Assembly: GCA_021527695.1 (NCBI GenBank)
Contig: JAKFAO010000009.1
Coordinates: 868,001 to 932,000, forward strand
DNA: 64,000 nucleotides
DNA from: Naematelia aurantialba
Lineage: Eukaryota > Basidiomycota > Tremellomycetes > Tremellales > Naemateliaceae
Direction: 5' to 3'
Shown here: positions 1-16,273 of the stretch, in pieces
How the letters are laid out: each line of letters opens with the position of its first letter
Numbering within the stretch: the first letter of the stretch is position 1
Notes under the pieces: model-generated
The model's input: only the letters and a program-made list of their open reading frames with translations
What the model was told of the DNA's origin: nothing
Database searches by the model: none
Made by a program: the position numbers and the translations under genes

Positions 1-105
1 CAGCTCGAGCCAGTGCTCAGATACAGGGCAGCACCCACAACTTACAACTCTTCTGAAGCATTCTTCCAGCCACTACCTCTCCACACGTAGCCTGCGCGAT
101 CCAGC

Positions 106-1867
106 ATGCCGGTCCCCATCAGAGATGACCCGTGAGTCCCGCGCGCAGACGGCTCTAACCTTCCCATAGCATGGTAGACTACGAGTATGTCTCTCACCCG
201 CCCCAACAGCATGCCTAACTTGCCTCACCATAGTCCAGCAAATCCGCAGGTCATGTCCGCATTCTACCGCCGCCTCTTCCCCTACCGCCCTTTCTTTCTC
301 TGGCTGAATCAGGATCACGGTGCGTCTTGGGCAAACGTGTCATTATCGCGTTGTCGTGTGCTCTTAGCTGAAGCTCCCCAGTCCCGACCAAGCTGTACAC
401 CCACCGGGAGTTTGCCTTTACACTACAGGGCGACGTGTACATCCGATACAACTCGTTCCATACCAGCGATGACTTTAAGAAGGAAGTGTTGAGGCTAACT
501 CCAAGCCGATTTGAGATCGGGCCCCAGTACTCTGCACGAGTGAGTCTAGCCTAGTCGTCTATCTCTATATAAATTTCATGCTGAGAGGTGCCAGCCACGC
601 GATAGGAAAACGCTGGCCGCCGGCGCGCTCCAGCCACAGCGCCGAGAACTGGTCTTCGACATTGACATGACCGACTACGACGAGATTCGGACCTGCTGCT
701 CAGATAAAAAGATCTGCCGGCGGTGTTGGGGTTTCATAGCCGCCGCGGTCAAGGTGCTGGATAAGACTCTTCGTGGTGAGTCTCTCAGCCAGCAATTGCA
801 CTGTACGAGCTGACAAGAGGTCTCAGAGACCTTTGGCTTCAAGCACCTTCTTTGGGTCTATTCCGGTCGACGGGGTATCCATTGTTGGATATCAGATCAG
901 CAGGCTCTCGACCTCAATGACGAGCAACGAAAGGCTCTGGTGACATTCTTAGAGGTCATCAAAGGAAGCAAGGAGCAGAGCAAAAAGGTCAACGTTCGAG
1001 GGGCAAAGGACGACGCAGACTTACATCCGGTCCTAAAGTGCGTCTGGACTAACGCGTATTGGATGACTGTTGATGTGGATAGCGCTGCGCTCGAAGAGCT
1101 CAAGGGCGAGTTTGTCAAACTCATTCTCCGAGATCAAGATTGTTTCAGGTCAGAAAGAGGCTGGGAGGCGCTCTTGGCCATTCTTCCTGCAGATCGTGGT
1201 GAGGACGTCTCATGTCGGCGTTGCGAGCGCTGAAGCGTACAGATACTATCAGCCCACTTCGAGCCAAGTGGCAGTCTTCCCCAGGTGAATCGAGCGAGCA
1301 AAGATGGGTAGATCTGGTGGATGCAGTAGCGTCACTAAAGAAAAGCAATATGACACTCTTCGTGAGTGCTCTCGGCTTGAGACTAGATGCGCGTGCTCAT
1401 CGACGCAGCGAAAGTACGAAAGAGCCATGGAGGATGTGATTCTGCAGTACACGTACCCGAGGATCGATGCGGAGGTGTCGAAACATCGCAATCACTTGCT
1501 CAAAGCGCCGTTTTGCGTGCACCCAGGCACTGGTGAGAACACCCTCTGGAATAGATTCTTCTTGGGAGCTCATAAGGGTAGGGCGGGTGTGTGTGCCAGT
1601 GAACCCGTCGTTGGTCGACGAGTTTGACCCCGACGCGGTACCGACTGTCGGAGAGTTACTCGGCGAGCTGAGCCGGATACCGCAAGAGCCAGCCGAGGAA
1701 GGAAAACCACGCCGTACAGAAGGTGCAGTCTGCTGGAGAGGTGCAGGACGTCGCTAACGCGAGTAGATTACGACCAGACTGCGCTGAAGCCGTACGTCGA
1801 TATGTTTGAAAAGCACGTTGCGGCGATCTTGCGGGATGGGCGGGGAGTCAAGCGTGGTGAGGTTTGA
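106..1867 (+). CDS. PRI1: DNA primase small (catalytic) subunit
   Basis: This is the catalytic primase subunit of the DNA polymerase alpha-primase complex, which makes the RNA primers for nuclear DNA replication. Eleven exons join in frame to 420 aa, the usual family length: 106-131, 170-185, 250-319, 382-539, 595-775, 827-1037, 1083-1198, 1243-1361, 1409-1532, 1582-1722, 1767-1867. Visible motifs are FYRRLFPYRPFFLWLNQDH, LYTHREFAFTLQGD, the metal-binding core ELVFDIDMTDYDEIRTCC (two catalytic Asp), the zinc-site pattern CC...ICRRCWGF, and HLLWVYSGRRGIHCWISD. The C-terminal part has DQDCF and PYVDMFEKHV. The start at 106 gives a short leader before MVDYE; a start at 171 is also possible. The first introns are only 38 and 64 nt. 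Family identity is near certain; individual small exons are inferred from splice consensus and homology remembered from the family. Confidence 0.95.
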
Positions 1868-2130
1868 TGCGTTGAATGCGTGGGTACTGCTGATGGCTGC
1901 ATAGCTATGAAGGAGGAGAGCATGGATTTCTGAGTACCGCACCGTCTGGCATGCTTGGGGTGATGATACATGTACATGCAGGGGGTCTTATTATTATTAT
2001 TTGCCACCCGACTGGATCTTGGTGGAGCCCCGGAGCACTGTCTGATTTGTTTCTGGCTCTTTCGGGTTGTCTGTTGTCTTGTGCTCTGCGTGTGCTGTGA
2101 CTGTCGACGCACGCATCGAAGGTATCCAAG

Positions 2131-3460
2131 ATGGCGAGTCGAGCGGGTTCCACCACCGCCATTGGGACGGCATACGAAAAGTACTGCCTGCACTACCTGA
2201 ACAACTCGCTACACATGTCGCTCGTGCGATGCGGAGGGGCGAGGGATGAAGGGATCGACCTCAAGGGCGGATGGTGGTTACCTGCTGCCGCGTTCCGGCA
2301 GTACAAGCCGGGGCCGCTGAGAGTCCCCAACCATCGGAACCTGCAGTCGCCGTACTCGAAGCTCGTGCAGCAGGGAGTGCAGAAGGAGGACGAAGAGCTG
2401 GACAAGACGGTGGTTAATGGCGCCAAGAGGCTGAGGGTGTTTGCGCAGTGCAAGGCGGAGAAAAGGGCGCTGGGGTCCAGGCTCGTGAGGGAGATGGAGG
2501 GGGTGCTGGCGCATCATTATGGTGAGTGAGCGGGCGTCGGCGTACCTGCTAGTGGTGGTGGTGGTGGTGTTGGTTTTGGTGGTGGTGTTGGTGGTTTTGG
2601 TGTTGGTGGTAATTAGATTGGTGGTGGTGGTACTGGGCATTAGTGTTGGTGCTATGTTGGTTCTAGATCTGGTCCCAGAGCTGCCAGTACTCAGCGAGCT
2701 AACTCACTCAGGCCAAGGCGCCATGCGCGGCCCCCACCTCTTCAGCTCCAAGGGCGCCCCTCGGCCGCGCCTTCCCCCACGCGCGCTAGGCATCGTGCTC
2801 TCGCAGTCTGGGTTTTCGCAACTCGCGCTCATTCGGGCGTGGAAGAGCCCATCGCCCATGATGCTCATCCACCTCGAAGGCGGGGACCGCGCCGCCCCGC
2901 GGTCTGGCTCGGCGGTGTTGCCGTCGCGCCATCCCACGCTGGAGGCCGCTTCGGCCGTCATCGATCTAAGCAAGCTCGATGGCATTGGCGCTGGTGCTGG
3001 CGTTGGCGCTGTACCGGGGCGGACGGGGGCCGGCCCGGCCAAGGAGATGGGGGAGGCGGGTTCTGAGAGACAGCCTGGGGTGCAGACGGATGAGGGAGGG
3101 CTGGCCGGAGAGGTAGAGATGGGAGATGGGGTGGAGGGGGACACCCGAGAGACACCAGAGACAGGAGAGGCACCAGAGACAAGAGAGGCACGAGGGGCAC
3201 GAGAGACACAGACACGAGGGACACGAGGGACAAAGGCGATGGCACCGCACGCTTCCGAGCAGGAGAGAATACCAGTCGTCGGCGCGTGGTGGAACCGGCA
3301 CGTCGTGGGCGGCATGGGCCTGTTCAAGGACGGGCTCGAGCTCAAGCGCTTCTTGTACGGAGACGATACACGCGCAGAGGGGTACTATCAGATCTGGTGG
3401 AAGGGCCGGCCGCTGTCGAGGTCGGGGCCAGAGTTTGATATCATCCCCAAGGGCGAGTAG
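2131..3460 (+). CDS. RRG7: RRG7-like mitochondrial protein, restriction-endonuclease-like fold
   Basis: Two exons (2131-2521, 2712-3460) join to 379 aa. The N-terminal part (GTAYEKYCLHYL, MSLVRCGGARDEGIDLKGGW, RLRVFAQCKAEKRALG, LVREMEGVL) matches my recollection of the fungal RRG7 family (required for respiratory growth, formerly DUF2034). In that family the D...(E/Q)xK arrangement, here GIDLKG and QCKAEK, resembles a PD-(D/E)XK nuclease core. The C-terminal part resumes the fold with LGIVLSQSGFSQLALIRAW and ends YYQIWWKGRPLSRSGPEFD. Between them lies a roughly 120-residue low-complexity insertion (Gly/Ala, then Thr/Arg/Glu repeats such as REARGARETQTRGTRGT) that looks like a recent expansion. 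The 190-nt intron is GT-rich on the coding strand. Mitochondrial location and a role in mtDNA maintenance are family knowledge, not visible here. Confidence 0.78.
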
Positions 3461-4034
3461 GGCAACAAGACCCGTTGAGATGCGTTGAGAGGGCCGTTGC
3501 GAGTGGCCGTCGTCGCAGGCGCGAGTTGGCCGTCGCGAGGAGGCCGTCCCAGCGCGCGTCGTGTATAGCCATCGTGTAGGCCGTTGGGGACAGACCGTCG
3601 CGAACAGACCGTCGCGAACGGCGTCAGAGTATCTAGCCAGTGTCGCCAGTGCTAGTGCATATAATATCGGCATTTCGTCATCACACCACGGCAGGTAATG
3701 CATTCATCACACGTTGGTCCCATGCGTCTCGTTATCTGCTACACCCCGGATAGACAGCCAGCGCATCACGACAGGGCACAGGCATACTGGCTAACTGCTG
3801 GCGTTTTGGTCGTGGCTGCCGACTGCAACCTGTCGGCTGCCGGCTGTTAACTTCTACCTGTGGCTGTGGACGGCTGGCGGTGGCTCGTGGCTGCTGGCTT
3901 CTGGCTTCTGGCTTCTGGCTTCTGGCTTCTGGCTTCTGGCTTCTGGCTTCTGGCTTCTGGCTTCTGGCTGTTGACCGCTGGCAGTGGCTGCTGGCTCATG
4001 GCTCTGGCCATGGCGATGGCAGACCTGCACCCCA
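3461..4034. other. Intergenic, tail to tail between RRG7 and TGS1
   Basis: No coding exon is supported here. The left half has loosely repeated GGCCGTCG/CCGTCGCGA motifs (about 3,490-3,625). The right half holds the 7-bp tandem array listed separately. Both neighbouring genes end into this stretch, so it should contain both 3' UTRs. Confidence 0.6.
3893..3969. repeat. 7-bp tandem array (GGCTTCT)n
   Basis: About eleven near-perfect copies of GGCTTCT lie in tandem, and degenerate copies extend on both sides (GGCTGC, GGCTCG). ORFs running through it in both directions translate only to repeat peptides and are not genes. Confidence 0.9.
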
Positions 4035-5581
<1,547 letters not shown>

Positions 5582-5803
5582 CGCGCTTTCTCCCTAGCGT
5601 GTTCGCTGTGTCGGCTGACGGTGTACGCTCTGGTGCAGCTGTTCGTCGTGCGTGTATGATGCGACAGAGGCAATAATCGACTTTTCGCTGCATTATGCGG
5701 AGCACCAGCCAACCTGTAAATAGTCACGTGATTTTGGAAAATGTCATGTTGTCTTGCATCTTCAGTTTGAATCACCGTAACATACGACAGGTCGATAGCC
5801 ATC
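5582..5803. promoter_or_regulatory. Shared divergent promoter TGS1/ADE2
   Basis: These 222 bp separate two divergent start codons and so must hold both promoters. A CACGTG hexamer (E-box, the core of Cbf1/bHLH sites) is at 5725-5730, 74 bp before the ADE2 ATG. No Gcn4/Bas1-type TGACTC is visible. Promoter function is inferred from position only. Confidence 0.55.
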
Positions 5804-7735
5804 ATGTCGTCTCGCAAGACTGTGGGGATCCTCGGTGGGTGTTTTGTATGCCCAATCGTCGAAATGACATGAACTTACCTGCTCTTGCAGGCGGGGGTCA
5901 ACTTGGGCGGATGTTGACCCACCCTGCGGCGCTGCTTGGTATCCCCCTTCTAATCCTCGACTCTGGAGAGTACACACCCGCCAAGCAGACATTACTGCCG
6001 CCCCAGGAGACCTCGCATCCTGATGGACCGTTCACGTCGGAGTCGCATATCCGCCAACTGGCCAAGCAGTGCGACGTCTTGACAGTCGAGATTGAGCATG
6101 TCAACGCGGACGTGCTCGAGGCGGTCGAGAAGGAGGGTTTGTGCGAGGTTCAGCCTAGTCCCGCGACTATCCGCTTGATCCAGGACAAGTACTTGCAGAA
6201 GCAGTACCTAGCCGACAGGGGAATACCAGTGGCCCCCTTCCGGGTCCTTCCGGCCGCCCCGGGCGAGGCGGATGTCGCTGCTGTTGCGGGAGAACTTGGG
6301 CTGCCGGTGATGCTCAAGGCCAGGACGCTGGCGTACGACGGACGTGGAAACTCGCCATTACAGACCACAGAAGCAGAGGATATCGCGAGGTCGCTGGCCC
6401 ATCTGGGGGATCGGCCGTTGTACGCCGAAGGCTGGGCACCGTTCGTCAAGGAAGTCGCGGTGATGGTGGTGCGGAACAAGGAGGGCGAGGTACGGAGCTA
6501 CGATGCGGTGGAAACCGTGCATCGGGATAGTATACTGCGGGTATGTCTGGCGCCACTGCGGGCGAGTGGCAAGGGCATGGAGGGTGTGAATGCCAGGGCG
6601 AGGGAGCTGGCCGAGAAGGCAGTGGCCACGCTCGATGGCGCAGGCATCTTTGGCGTGGAAATGTTCCTCATGAAAGACGGTGAGCGATCCCGTCTACTGC
6701 ACCTGTTTGTGTTGTAAACTGAACGGTGGTGGTGTAGGCTCGCTGTTGCTGAATGAGATTGCTCCGCGGCCACATAATTCGGGCCACCACACCATCGAAG
6801 CTTGCCACACGTCGCAATTCGAAAACCACCTCCGAGCCATCCTGTCGCTCCCTCTTGGGTCTACTGCCCTCCGCGTGCCCTCCGCGGCAATGATCAACAT
6901 CCTCGGCGTCGATGGATCCATGGGACCAGTGCTGGCCATGGCCGACGCGGCGTTACCTGTCCCCGGCGCCGCTGCGCACCTGTACGGCAAGGCGGAGAGC
7001 CGCAAAGCCCGCAAGATGGGCCACATCACCGTCACTGCATCGAGCGACGCGGTCCTCCGCCAACGCGTGCGTGCGCTGCTTGAAGCTCAGCCTGATTTGG
7101 ATGCCACCTTTATCGATACCTATGCGCCCCCTCCTCCCCGGCCATCACACTCGCACAAGCAGCCGCTGGTCGGAATCATCATGGGGTCCGACTCGGATCT
7201 CGCCGTTATGCTGCCCGCCACCAAGATCCTCGAGCACTTTGACGTACCCTACGAACTCACCATCACCTCTGCCCATCGCACGCCCGCACGAATGACAGAG
7301 TATGCGCATAGTGCCGTGAGCCGGGGCTTGCGGTGTATCATCGCTGGTGCGGGCGGCGCCGCACATCTGCCAGGAATGGTGGCGAGCGAGACGGCGCTGC
7401 CGGTCATTGGCGTCCCTGTCAAGGCGTCGGTCCTGGACGGCGTCGACTCGTTGTATAGTATTGTCCAGATGCCTGTGAGTGCCAGTTGACGACAATCACG
7501 GCGATGTCATGGAGGCTGATGAGGCTGGTAGAGGGGATGCCCAACTGCAACCGTCGGAATCAACAATTCTACCAATGCAGCGCTCCTCGCCGTACGGATC
7601 ATCGGCACGTCGATCCCGCGGCTCACGGTCGCGATGGAGAAGTACCAGCAGCAATTGGCAGACGAGGTCCTGGTCAAGTGCGATACGCTCGAGGAAGAGG
7701 GCTGGGAGAAGTATGCTGAGCGGTTAAGAAAGTAG
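5804..7735 (+). CDS. ADE2: Phosphoribosylaminoimidazole carboxylase (fused PurK-PurE)
   Basis: This purine-biosynthesis enzyme carboxylates AIR to CAIR in the cytosol. Four exons (5804-5834, 5891-6679, 6738-7474, 7532-7735) join to 586 aa, a typical fungal length. The N-terminal ATP-grasp (PurK-like) half starts [14 protein letters not shown] and contains [26 protein letters not shown] and [14 protein letters not shown]. The PurE-like mutase half starts at [16 protein letters not shown] and contains [26 protein letters not shown], and the ending [16 protein letters not shown]. No frame breaks or missing key motifs were seen. In other fungi loss of ADE2 gives red pigment; that is family knowledge. 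Confidence 0.97.
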
Positions 7736-8425
7736 ACTAGACATTCCATTAGGATTATGCGATTTGCTGGCTGCACCGCCCGGAGCAGCCAATATCGGTT
7801 GGCACAGCTGTCAATCTACTGATGGTTGGCGAACCCGAGGTGTGCGCGTACCGCCAGAGTCGCTTACCAAGACCACGAGGCGAGGCTTTGAAGAGCATCG
7901 TAGGTTGTCTGGCACCAGAGTTACATTTCCCTCATAGAGCTCGGGCATGTTCAAGGCCGCCTCGTCGTCGAATCCTGAGCAGCTCTATCCTTTCGAACAC
8001 TCGGAGCTGCCGATTACCGCTGCTCTCAACGCGAAAGTGCAAAGCCACAATCTGCGTTGCTGCATTGGTTTCGCCTCGTTCTCTTACCGACCGATTCACG
8101 AGCGCTGATGCATTCCAAGATCTGTCCGCTGGGAACCCCCCCCCCGGACGCTACCGTTATACATGTACTCGATGGCAGCCACGCCGCAACAGACCATGCA
8201 GCCTGATACCACGCCGCACGACGAGTGGCGAAAACGGAAGCAGTTGGTCCTGGCGCGCGCGACGGCCAGCACTCTCTCGAGACTCCGCGGATCAATAGGG
8301 CGTCTACACCTGCATCGCGTCCAAGAGGTCCCCACGACGTCGGCTGCCCGGGTCTCGCCCCTGCCTCCCCTGCCTCTCCTGCCTCTTCTGTTCACTACCT
8401 GGCGACCGAGTGCAGCGCCTGAACT
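7736..8425. other. Gap between ADE2 and the GRASP gene
   Basis: This is 690 bp with no well-supported gene. Two stretches look weakly protein-like: the ORF at 7947-8108 (listed separately) and a downstream ATG near 8163-8172 opening a basic, Thr/Gln-rich frame that soon becomes Pro/Leu-rich. I could not splice them into one another or into the downstream gene. A run of C is at 8139-8147. Confidence 0.4.
7947..8108 (+). CDS. Possible 53-aa small ORF
   Basis: A complete ATG-to-TGA frame of 53 codons starts MFKAASSSNPEQLYPF and ends YRPIHER. The composition is balanced and unlike the repeat peptides common elsewhere in the window, which is the only reason for listing it. It has two adjacent cysteines (RCCIGF), no transmembrane segment and no family I recognise. 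It could be a small gene, the first exon of an unrecognised gene, or chance. Confidence 0.2.
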   Translation: MFKAASSSNPEQLYPFEHSELPITAALNAKVQSHNLRCCIGFASFSYRPIHER

Positions 8426-10350
8426 ATGGGCCAATCACCATCCACGTCCCTGCCGTCCTCGCTCCCGTCGTACGCGCTGCACATCCTGCGCGTAGCCGAG
8501 CAGTCGCCTGCGGATGGCGTGCTCGAGCCATTCTTCGACTACCTCATTGGCGCGTCGTCGTTGGGCTCCAGTGGGCAGCTGGAAGCGCTCGACGTGGAGG
8601 GGTTGACGCCGATGGAGCTGGGGCGGGTGCTGGAGAGTAACGAGGGGAGGGAGGTGGGGCTGAGGGTGTACAATGCCAAGTCGCAGCGGATACGAGGTGG
8701 GTCGAGTTATTTGGCTTGCGCTTCTCATCACATCCATCACCATGTCCATAGTCACATCCATCATCACACTCCACCTTCCACTCCTGAGTGTTTCTACGAG
8801 CTATGCCTGTCGCCGAGTGCTCATTTGCTCTGTAATCATGTGGTGGCGCGTGGCATGAAATGGCACAAAGTGGACCGAGCAGGGAGTCGTGGACGTCGCG
8901 GGAAATCAGTGAGAAGAGGGGGTACAGTCGGAACCGAGAGAGGGGACGGCAGGTCGAGGAGAGAGCTCGCGGAGGAAAGCAACAACAGCTGATGGACAGA
9001 CGTCGTCGTGATACCAGGTCGAGAATGGGCCGACAAGGAGCTGCAGGCCACGGGCCAGCTTCCGAATCCCAGTCGGAAACCATCGCTCCTCGGCCTGTCG
9101 TTACGGGTCTGCAACCCCGAGCATGCGCTCGAGGCGGTGTATCATGTGCTCGACGTGCTCGAGGGGAGTCCCGCCGAGATGGCCGGTACGTCTTGTCCCC
9201 TTGTCCCGTCTGTTCTGGGTGCCCTCTGTATCCCCCACCCCCTAACCCCTTTCCTTCTTTGTCACCACCCCTTCCACACCATCTGTCACTTTCCACTTGC
9301 CTATCAGTTCCACTTGCCTATCACCTTCCCACTTTCCTATCACCTTTTACCACCCCCTTCCCTCCCATCTAACCCCGCATGCCTCGACAGGAGATCAATG
9401 CTCAACCTGGGCGCCACTACATCTCGCCGCAGCCATCCCCACTCCGCCGCCAGTTGCTGACTTGCCCAGGCCTCGTACCATGGGGCGACTTTGTCCTCGC
9501 CTGGTCGGGCGGACCGCTGCATTCCGAAAACGACTTTTATCGACTCATCGAGGCGCACGTCGATCGCCCACTTCGCTTGTTCGTGTACAACTCGGACCTA
9601 GAGTAGGTTGTCGTCGCGCTGTGTTCTTCTCCCGATCGCCTCGTCGTTGTTTTCTGCGTCGCCTTGCTTCGTTTTGCTTTGTTTTGCTCCGTCTTGCTCC
9701 GTTCTGCTTCATCTCGCTCCATCTTGCTCGGTCTTGCTCCATCTTGCTCCTCCCTCTTTCCTGAGCCGAGACTTGACCGGAAGCTCAAAGACCGATCGAC
9801 CGACTGGAGGTCGGACTGACACGTTTGCCGTCGCAGTAACCTGCGCGAGGTCGTGCTGTACCCTACACGACAGTGGGGCGGGGAGGGCCTGATCGGCTGT
9901 GGCATCGGGTGAGTGGCCGTCTACTTGCCGAGTTCCAAGTCTCACCGCCGAACCTCAAACTGCCACATCACCTCGAACTCTCTTAAGACTCACCTCCTCT
10001 TCCCCCTCTCCACTTCCAGCCAGTCTCTCTTCCCCCCTCCCCAGCTCTTTGTCCCACAGCGGTCCCCCCCCCCCCCCCCCTCCCCAGGTCTTTGTCCCAC
10101 AGCGGTCCATGTCAACCGTCTCGGGGCTAGACACTGACAAGTCAGATACGGCCTGCTCCACCGCATACCCCGGCCCGCGACGCCACCCGCCTCAGACGGC
10201 TACTTTGGCGCCCAGCCGCGGTACCCCACGCGCACGGTGTCCGGCAGCTCGGGCGCAGGCACACCCGAGGGCCAGTCCTTTGTGCCCATGTACGTGCCGG
10301 CGCGGACCCCGACCCCCATGGCAGCGAGCGAGGCCGCCGCGATGGGCTAA
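8426..10350 (+). CDS. GRH1: GRASP-type Golgi reassembly/stacking protein
   Basis: Homologue of GRASP55/65 and yeast Grh1, peripheral Golgi/ERES proteins acting in membrane tethering and unconventional secretion. Five exons (8426-8696, 9000-9185, 9470-9602, 9837-9908, 10146-10350) join to 288 aa. The protein starts MGQS, so Gly2 is a candidate N-myristoylation site, as in metazoan GRASPs. Two PDZ-like repeats follow: [16 protein letters not shown]...[11 protein letters not shown], then [20 protein letters not shown]...SPAEMAG...[13 protein letters not shown]. The second repeat ends in [18 protein letters not shown], the family hallmark, before a short Pro/Ser/Thr-rich tail. The tail is much shorter than in GRASP65. 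Introns 3 and 4 carry low-complexity stretches, including a run of C near 10,066-10,081. Confidence 0.93.
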
Positions 10351-10866
10351 GCGGCCTTGTCACTCGCGTTGCTCGTCGGGATAGCCGCGGTCGTGCCACC
10401 GCGCAGTACTGGTCAAGTAGTCGGGTAGTGCGACAGTTGCGTAGCATGGCACTCGGGTAGTACGGCAGTCGGGACTCGTCCTCCCTCGTCCTCGTTGGTG
10501 GGGTACGCGGACCTTCGCTCGCTGGCATATTGCCGGTTGATATCCACGGAGGACTCGATCAGGCGGACCCCGGCGCTGTGGCAGTGCAGCTCGAGATGGT
10601 CGCATTTCGACACGGAGGGAGGGGGATGAGCCATTGATGCCGACTACCGACTGCGGCCAAGGCCATTTTTAGCAGTACAACGAACCTAGTGCTCATGTCT
10701 CATGCATGTCTTCTTCATATTCATGCGCGACCTCCATGCTGCATCTGGGAGTCCTCCACGACCACGCTTTGTATCCCCTATCACCTACTATATCCGACGC
10801 ACCCCAATCTCGGCTTTGTCTGCTGGCTCCCGCTCGTCTAGCCTGTACCGTTGCCATTCCGACTCT
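10351..10866. other. Intergenic between GRASP and PRMT3 (tail to tail)
   Basis: These 516 bp hold no coding segment I can support. Both flanking genes end here, so 3' UTRs are expected. Short tandem words (CGGTAGT, CACTCGGG) occur around 10,410-10,480. Confidence 0.55.
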
Positions 10867-14037
<3,171 letters not shown>

Positions 14038-16273
14038 TTTGTGTGCGTGCGTGCGTGTCGGTAAGGGTGTGCGTGAGGTTGAATGCGACTGCGGAGTGGT
14101 GGAAGCGGGGTGAAGACGGTCTAGGAGCCTGGATAGTTGGGCTGGACGGCGAGGGTGGAGGTGGAAGTTTTGCTTCCTGCCCACATGGTTTCCACGTGCC
14201 GCGACCACCCGCCAAGGGGTCCGTCCGTAATGCAATGCTTTGGGCAGTGTGCAGTGCAGTGCTTTGAGCCGCGTGTGCAGTGCTTTGGGCAGTATATGCA
14301 GTGAGCAGCTATCAGATACTACTGGACGCAGAATCGGCACCCGCTAGCGTCCCCGGACAACAACAAACACAAGCTTGTCCTGATACTTGACCTCATGCTG
14401 ACCTCTGGGATCCCTTGTCGCCGCAACGTTAGCCGAGCTGACCGTGTGGCACCACTAGCCGTACATAGCTGTGCTCCCTTGGTATCGACTACAACGCTAG
14501 ATAGCTGTGGGCGGTTTATCGCGCAAGACTGCTGCTATCCCCAGTAACTGATGCAGTGGGAAATTGTGGCACCGCACTAGCCTACATTCTAAAAAGGATG
14601 GCGAACGGGCGCCGCCACTGATGGAAGCTACGGCACAGGTCTCAAGTGTTCGAGAAGCGTAGATCCACACGATGAAAAGTGGTGAAATGTTCCCACGTGA
14701 AGAGACCCGGATCCATTGACTCGTGCTTGGCCGGAAGACCAAGCTCGGTGGAGCGAGTAACGCATTTGCGTCCGAGACATGCACTTGACTATTCATTCTA
14801 TTCATTTACTCTCATCTGCTTCCGTGGACCCCAAATCTTCGACTGCTCTCTGCGTCTCTCCTCGTCTGTCGTTCTCATCCCGAATACTTCGGATACCTGG
14901 TCCATCCACCACACTTTGAGCAGTGCAGTCCTGTGCGGCACACATGTATACCTTACACATCAGCCATACTCGGTCCCGTGACATTCGCCACCAGCCTCTC
15001 CCGGTTCCCGGAACATTCGCCACCAAAGACGCCTCGAAGCCCCCCTCCTTTGGTGGCAAGAGCCGCAGTGGCGACCAATGCTGCCACCCTCATTTTTCCA
15101 CGCGTCATGCAGCCCGTTCGCGGACTTTCCCAAATTGGATCTAGCGCTAGCGCTAGCTTTTTTGTCGATGGGTGGGAGGCCACAATCCGCCATCTGCATT
15201 GCCTAAAGGAGCCGGTTGAGGAAGTAGCCTAAGGCGTCCCTGAACCGGCTTGGCCGATCGCCTGTCTTGAGTGTCGTGCCGGATTTTTGTTGGCGTTTTC
15301 GCCTTGGACCCTGAGGATAAATGTGCCTTGATTCAGGAGGATCGTAGCAAACTGATTTGCCCTGAGCCGGCTTCCCTGAAAGCCGAGGGGGTTTTCCAAA
15401 ATGGGGGGCGTCGCGGGCAGAGAGAGAGAGGGCCAAGGGACAGCGGGGCGGTGAAGAAAGGATCGCGCGGCGCAGGGGGGGGGTGAGGAGGAAGGAAAGG
15501 GGGAGGGAAGGCAAGGGAAACTCTGCAATGAAGGAAAACAAGGTATTAGAGACGTGTCTGCATGAGAAATCCTCTCTCTGATCCTTCGTCGATACATCCT
15601 CTCACACTTCTTTCTCTCTCTCTCTCTCTCTCATCACCACTGTATCCTCTATCTCTCACCACTGTGTTGATCGAGGCGGTCGACATTGACATACCCTCTC
15701 TGATCGTTGGTCTACACGCGCGCAGTCACTGCCGTTTTTCCGTTCCGCGCCGCGCCGACGTAAAAGTGTATTGCCATCTAGCAGCTGTCCCAACCCACGG
15801 GCCACCTCGACACCTCACGCCTCGACGCGCTTGCACGCCTCTCTCTCTGTCTACCCCTTGACTCGCTCCAGTTCCCTATCCGCCTATCCACCCATCCTCT
15901 CGCTGCCGCTTATTGTTCCGCCTGAAGGAAGAGACAGGTGCCGAAACCAACTCTATCGTCGTTGCCTAGTTGTCTATCGCCACTACATCATCTGCGATTC
16001 TCCCACCCGACGCGACTCACGCAGCACCAGCGTCTTTCAAGGTTTTCTATAGCTCAAGTCGAGAAACCGCCTTGATAGCAGTTTTTGCACAACACCCTCG
16101 CTCCACACATCGTCGTTCGCTATTATAACAATCGCCAACGACACCGTCCTTGTGTATCGACTCGTCACGACGCACAAACACACCGTACCGTCACTCTCGT
16201 GTCACCAACGCACGAGTCCACAACTACTGCCAGCCACTTCACATACATCCCCACGACTCGTGGATCGCCGACC
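14038..16273. other. 2.2-kb region without a supported gene
   Basis: This lies between the PRMT3 start and the PriA-like gene, which are divergent. I found no frame with recognisable protein sequence or coherent splice pattern. It contains a CACGTG at 14193-14198 (156 bp upstream of PRMT3), another at 14694-14699, a GCTAGC-rich palindrome near 15,141-15,159, a G-rich block near 15,400-15,490, and a CT microsatellite near 15,612-15,634. The last about 650 bp are C/T-rich, as in many basidiomycete promoters and 5' UTRs, and probably belong to the secreted-protein gene. Confidence 0.5.
15612..15634. repeat. CT dinucleotide microsatellite
   Basis: This is an uninterrupted run of alternating T and C (about 11 units) flanked by further CT-rich sequence, about 640 bp upstream of the PriA-like start codon. 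Confidence 0.85.

Noticed and set aside
2704..3345. 213-codon minus-strand frame opposite RRG7
   Set aside because: Shadow of the RRG7 exon; Ser/Pro-rich translation without a domain, while the plus frame has clear family motifs.
10060..10085. Poly-C run as a regulatory element
   Set aside because: It lies in GRASP intron 4 and is as likely a slippage or sequencing-length artefact; no function can be supported.
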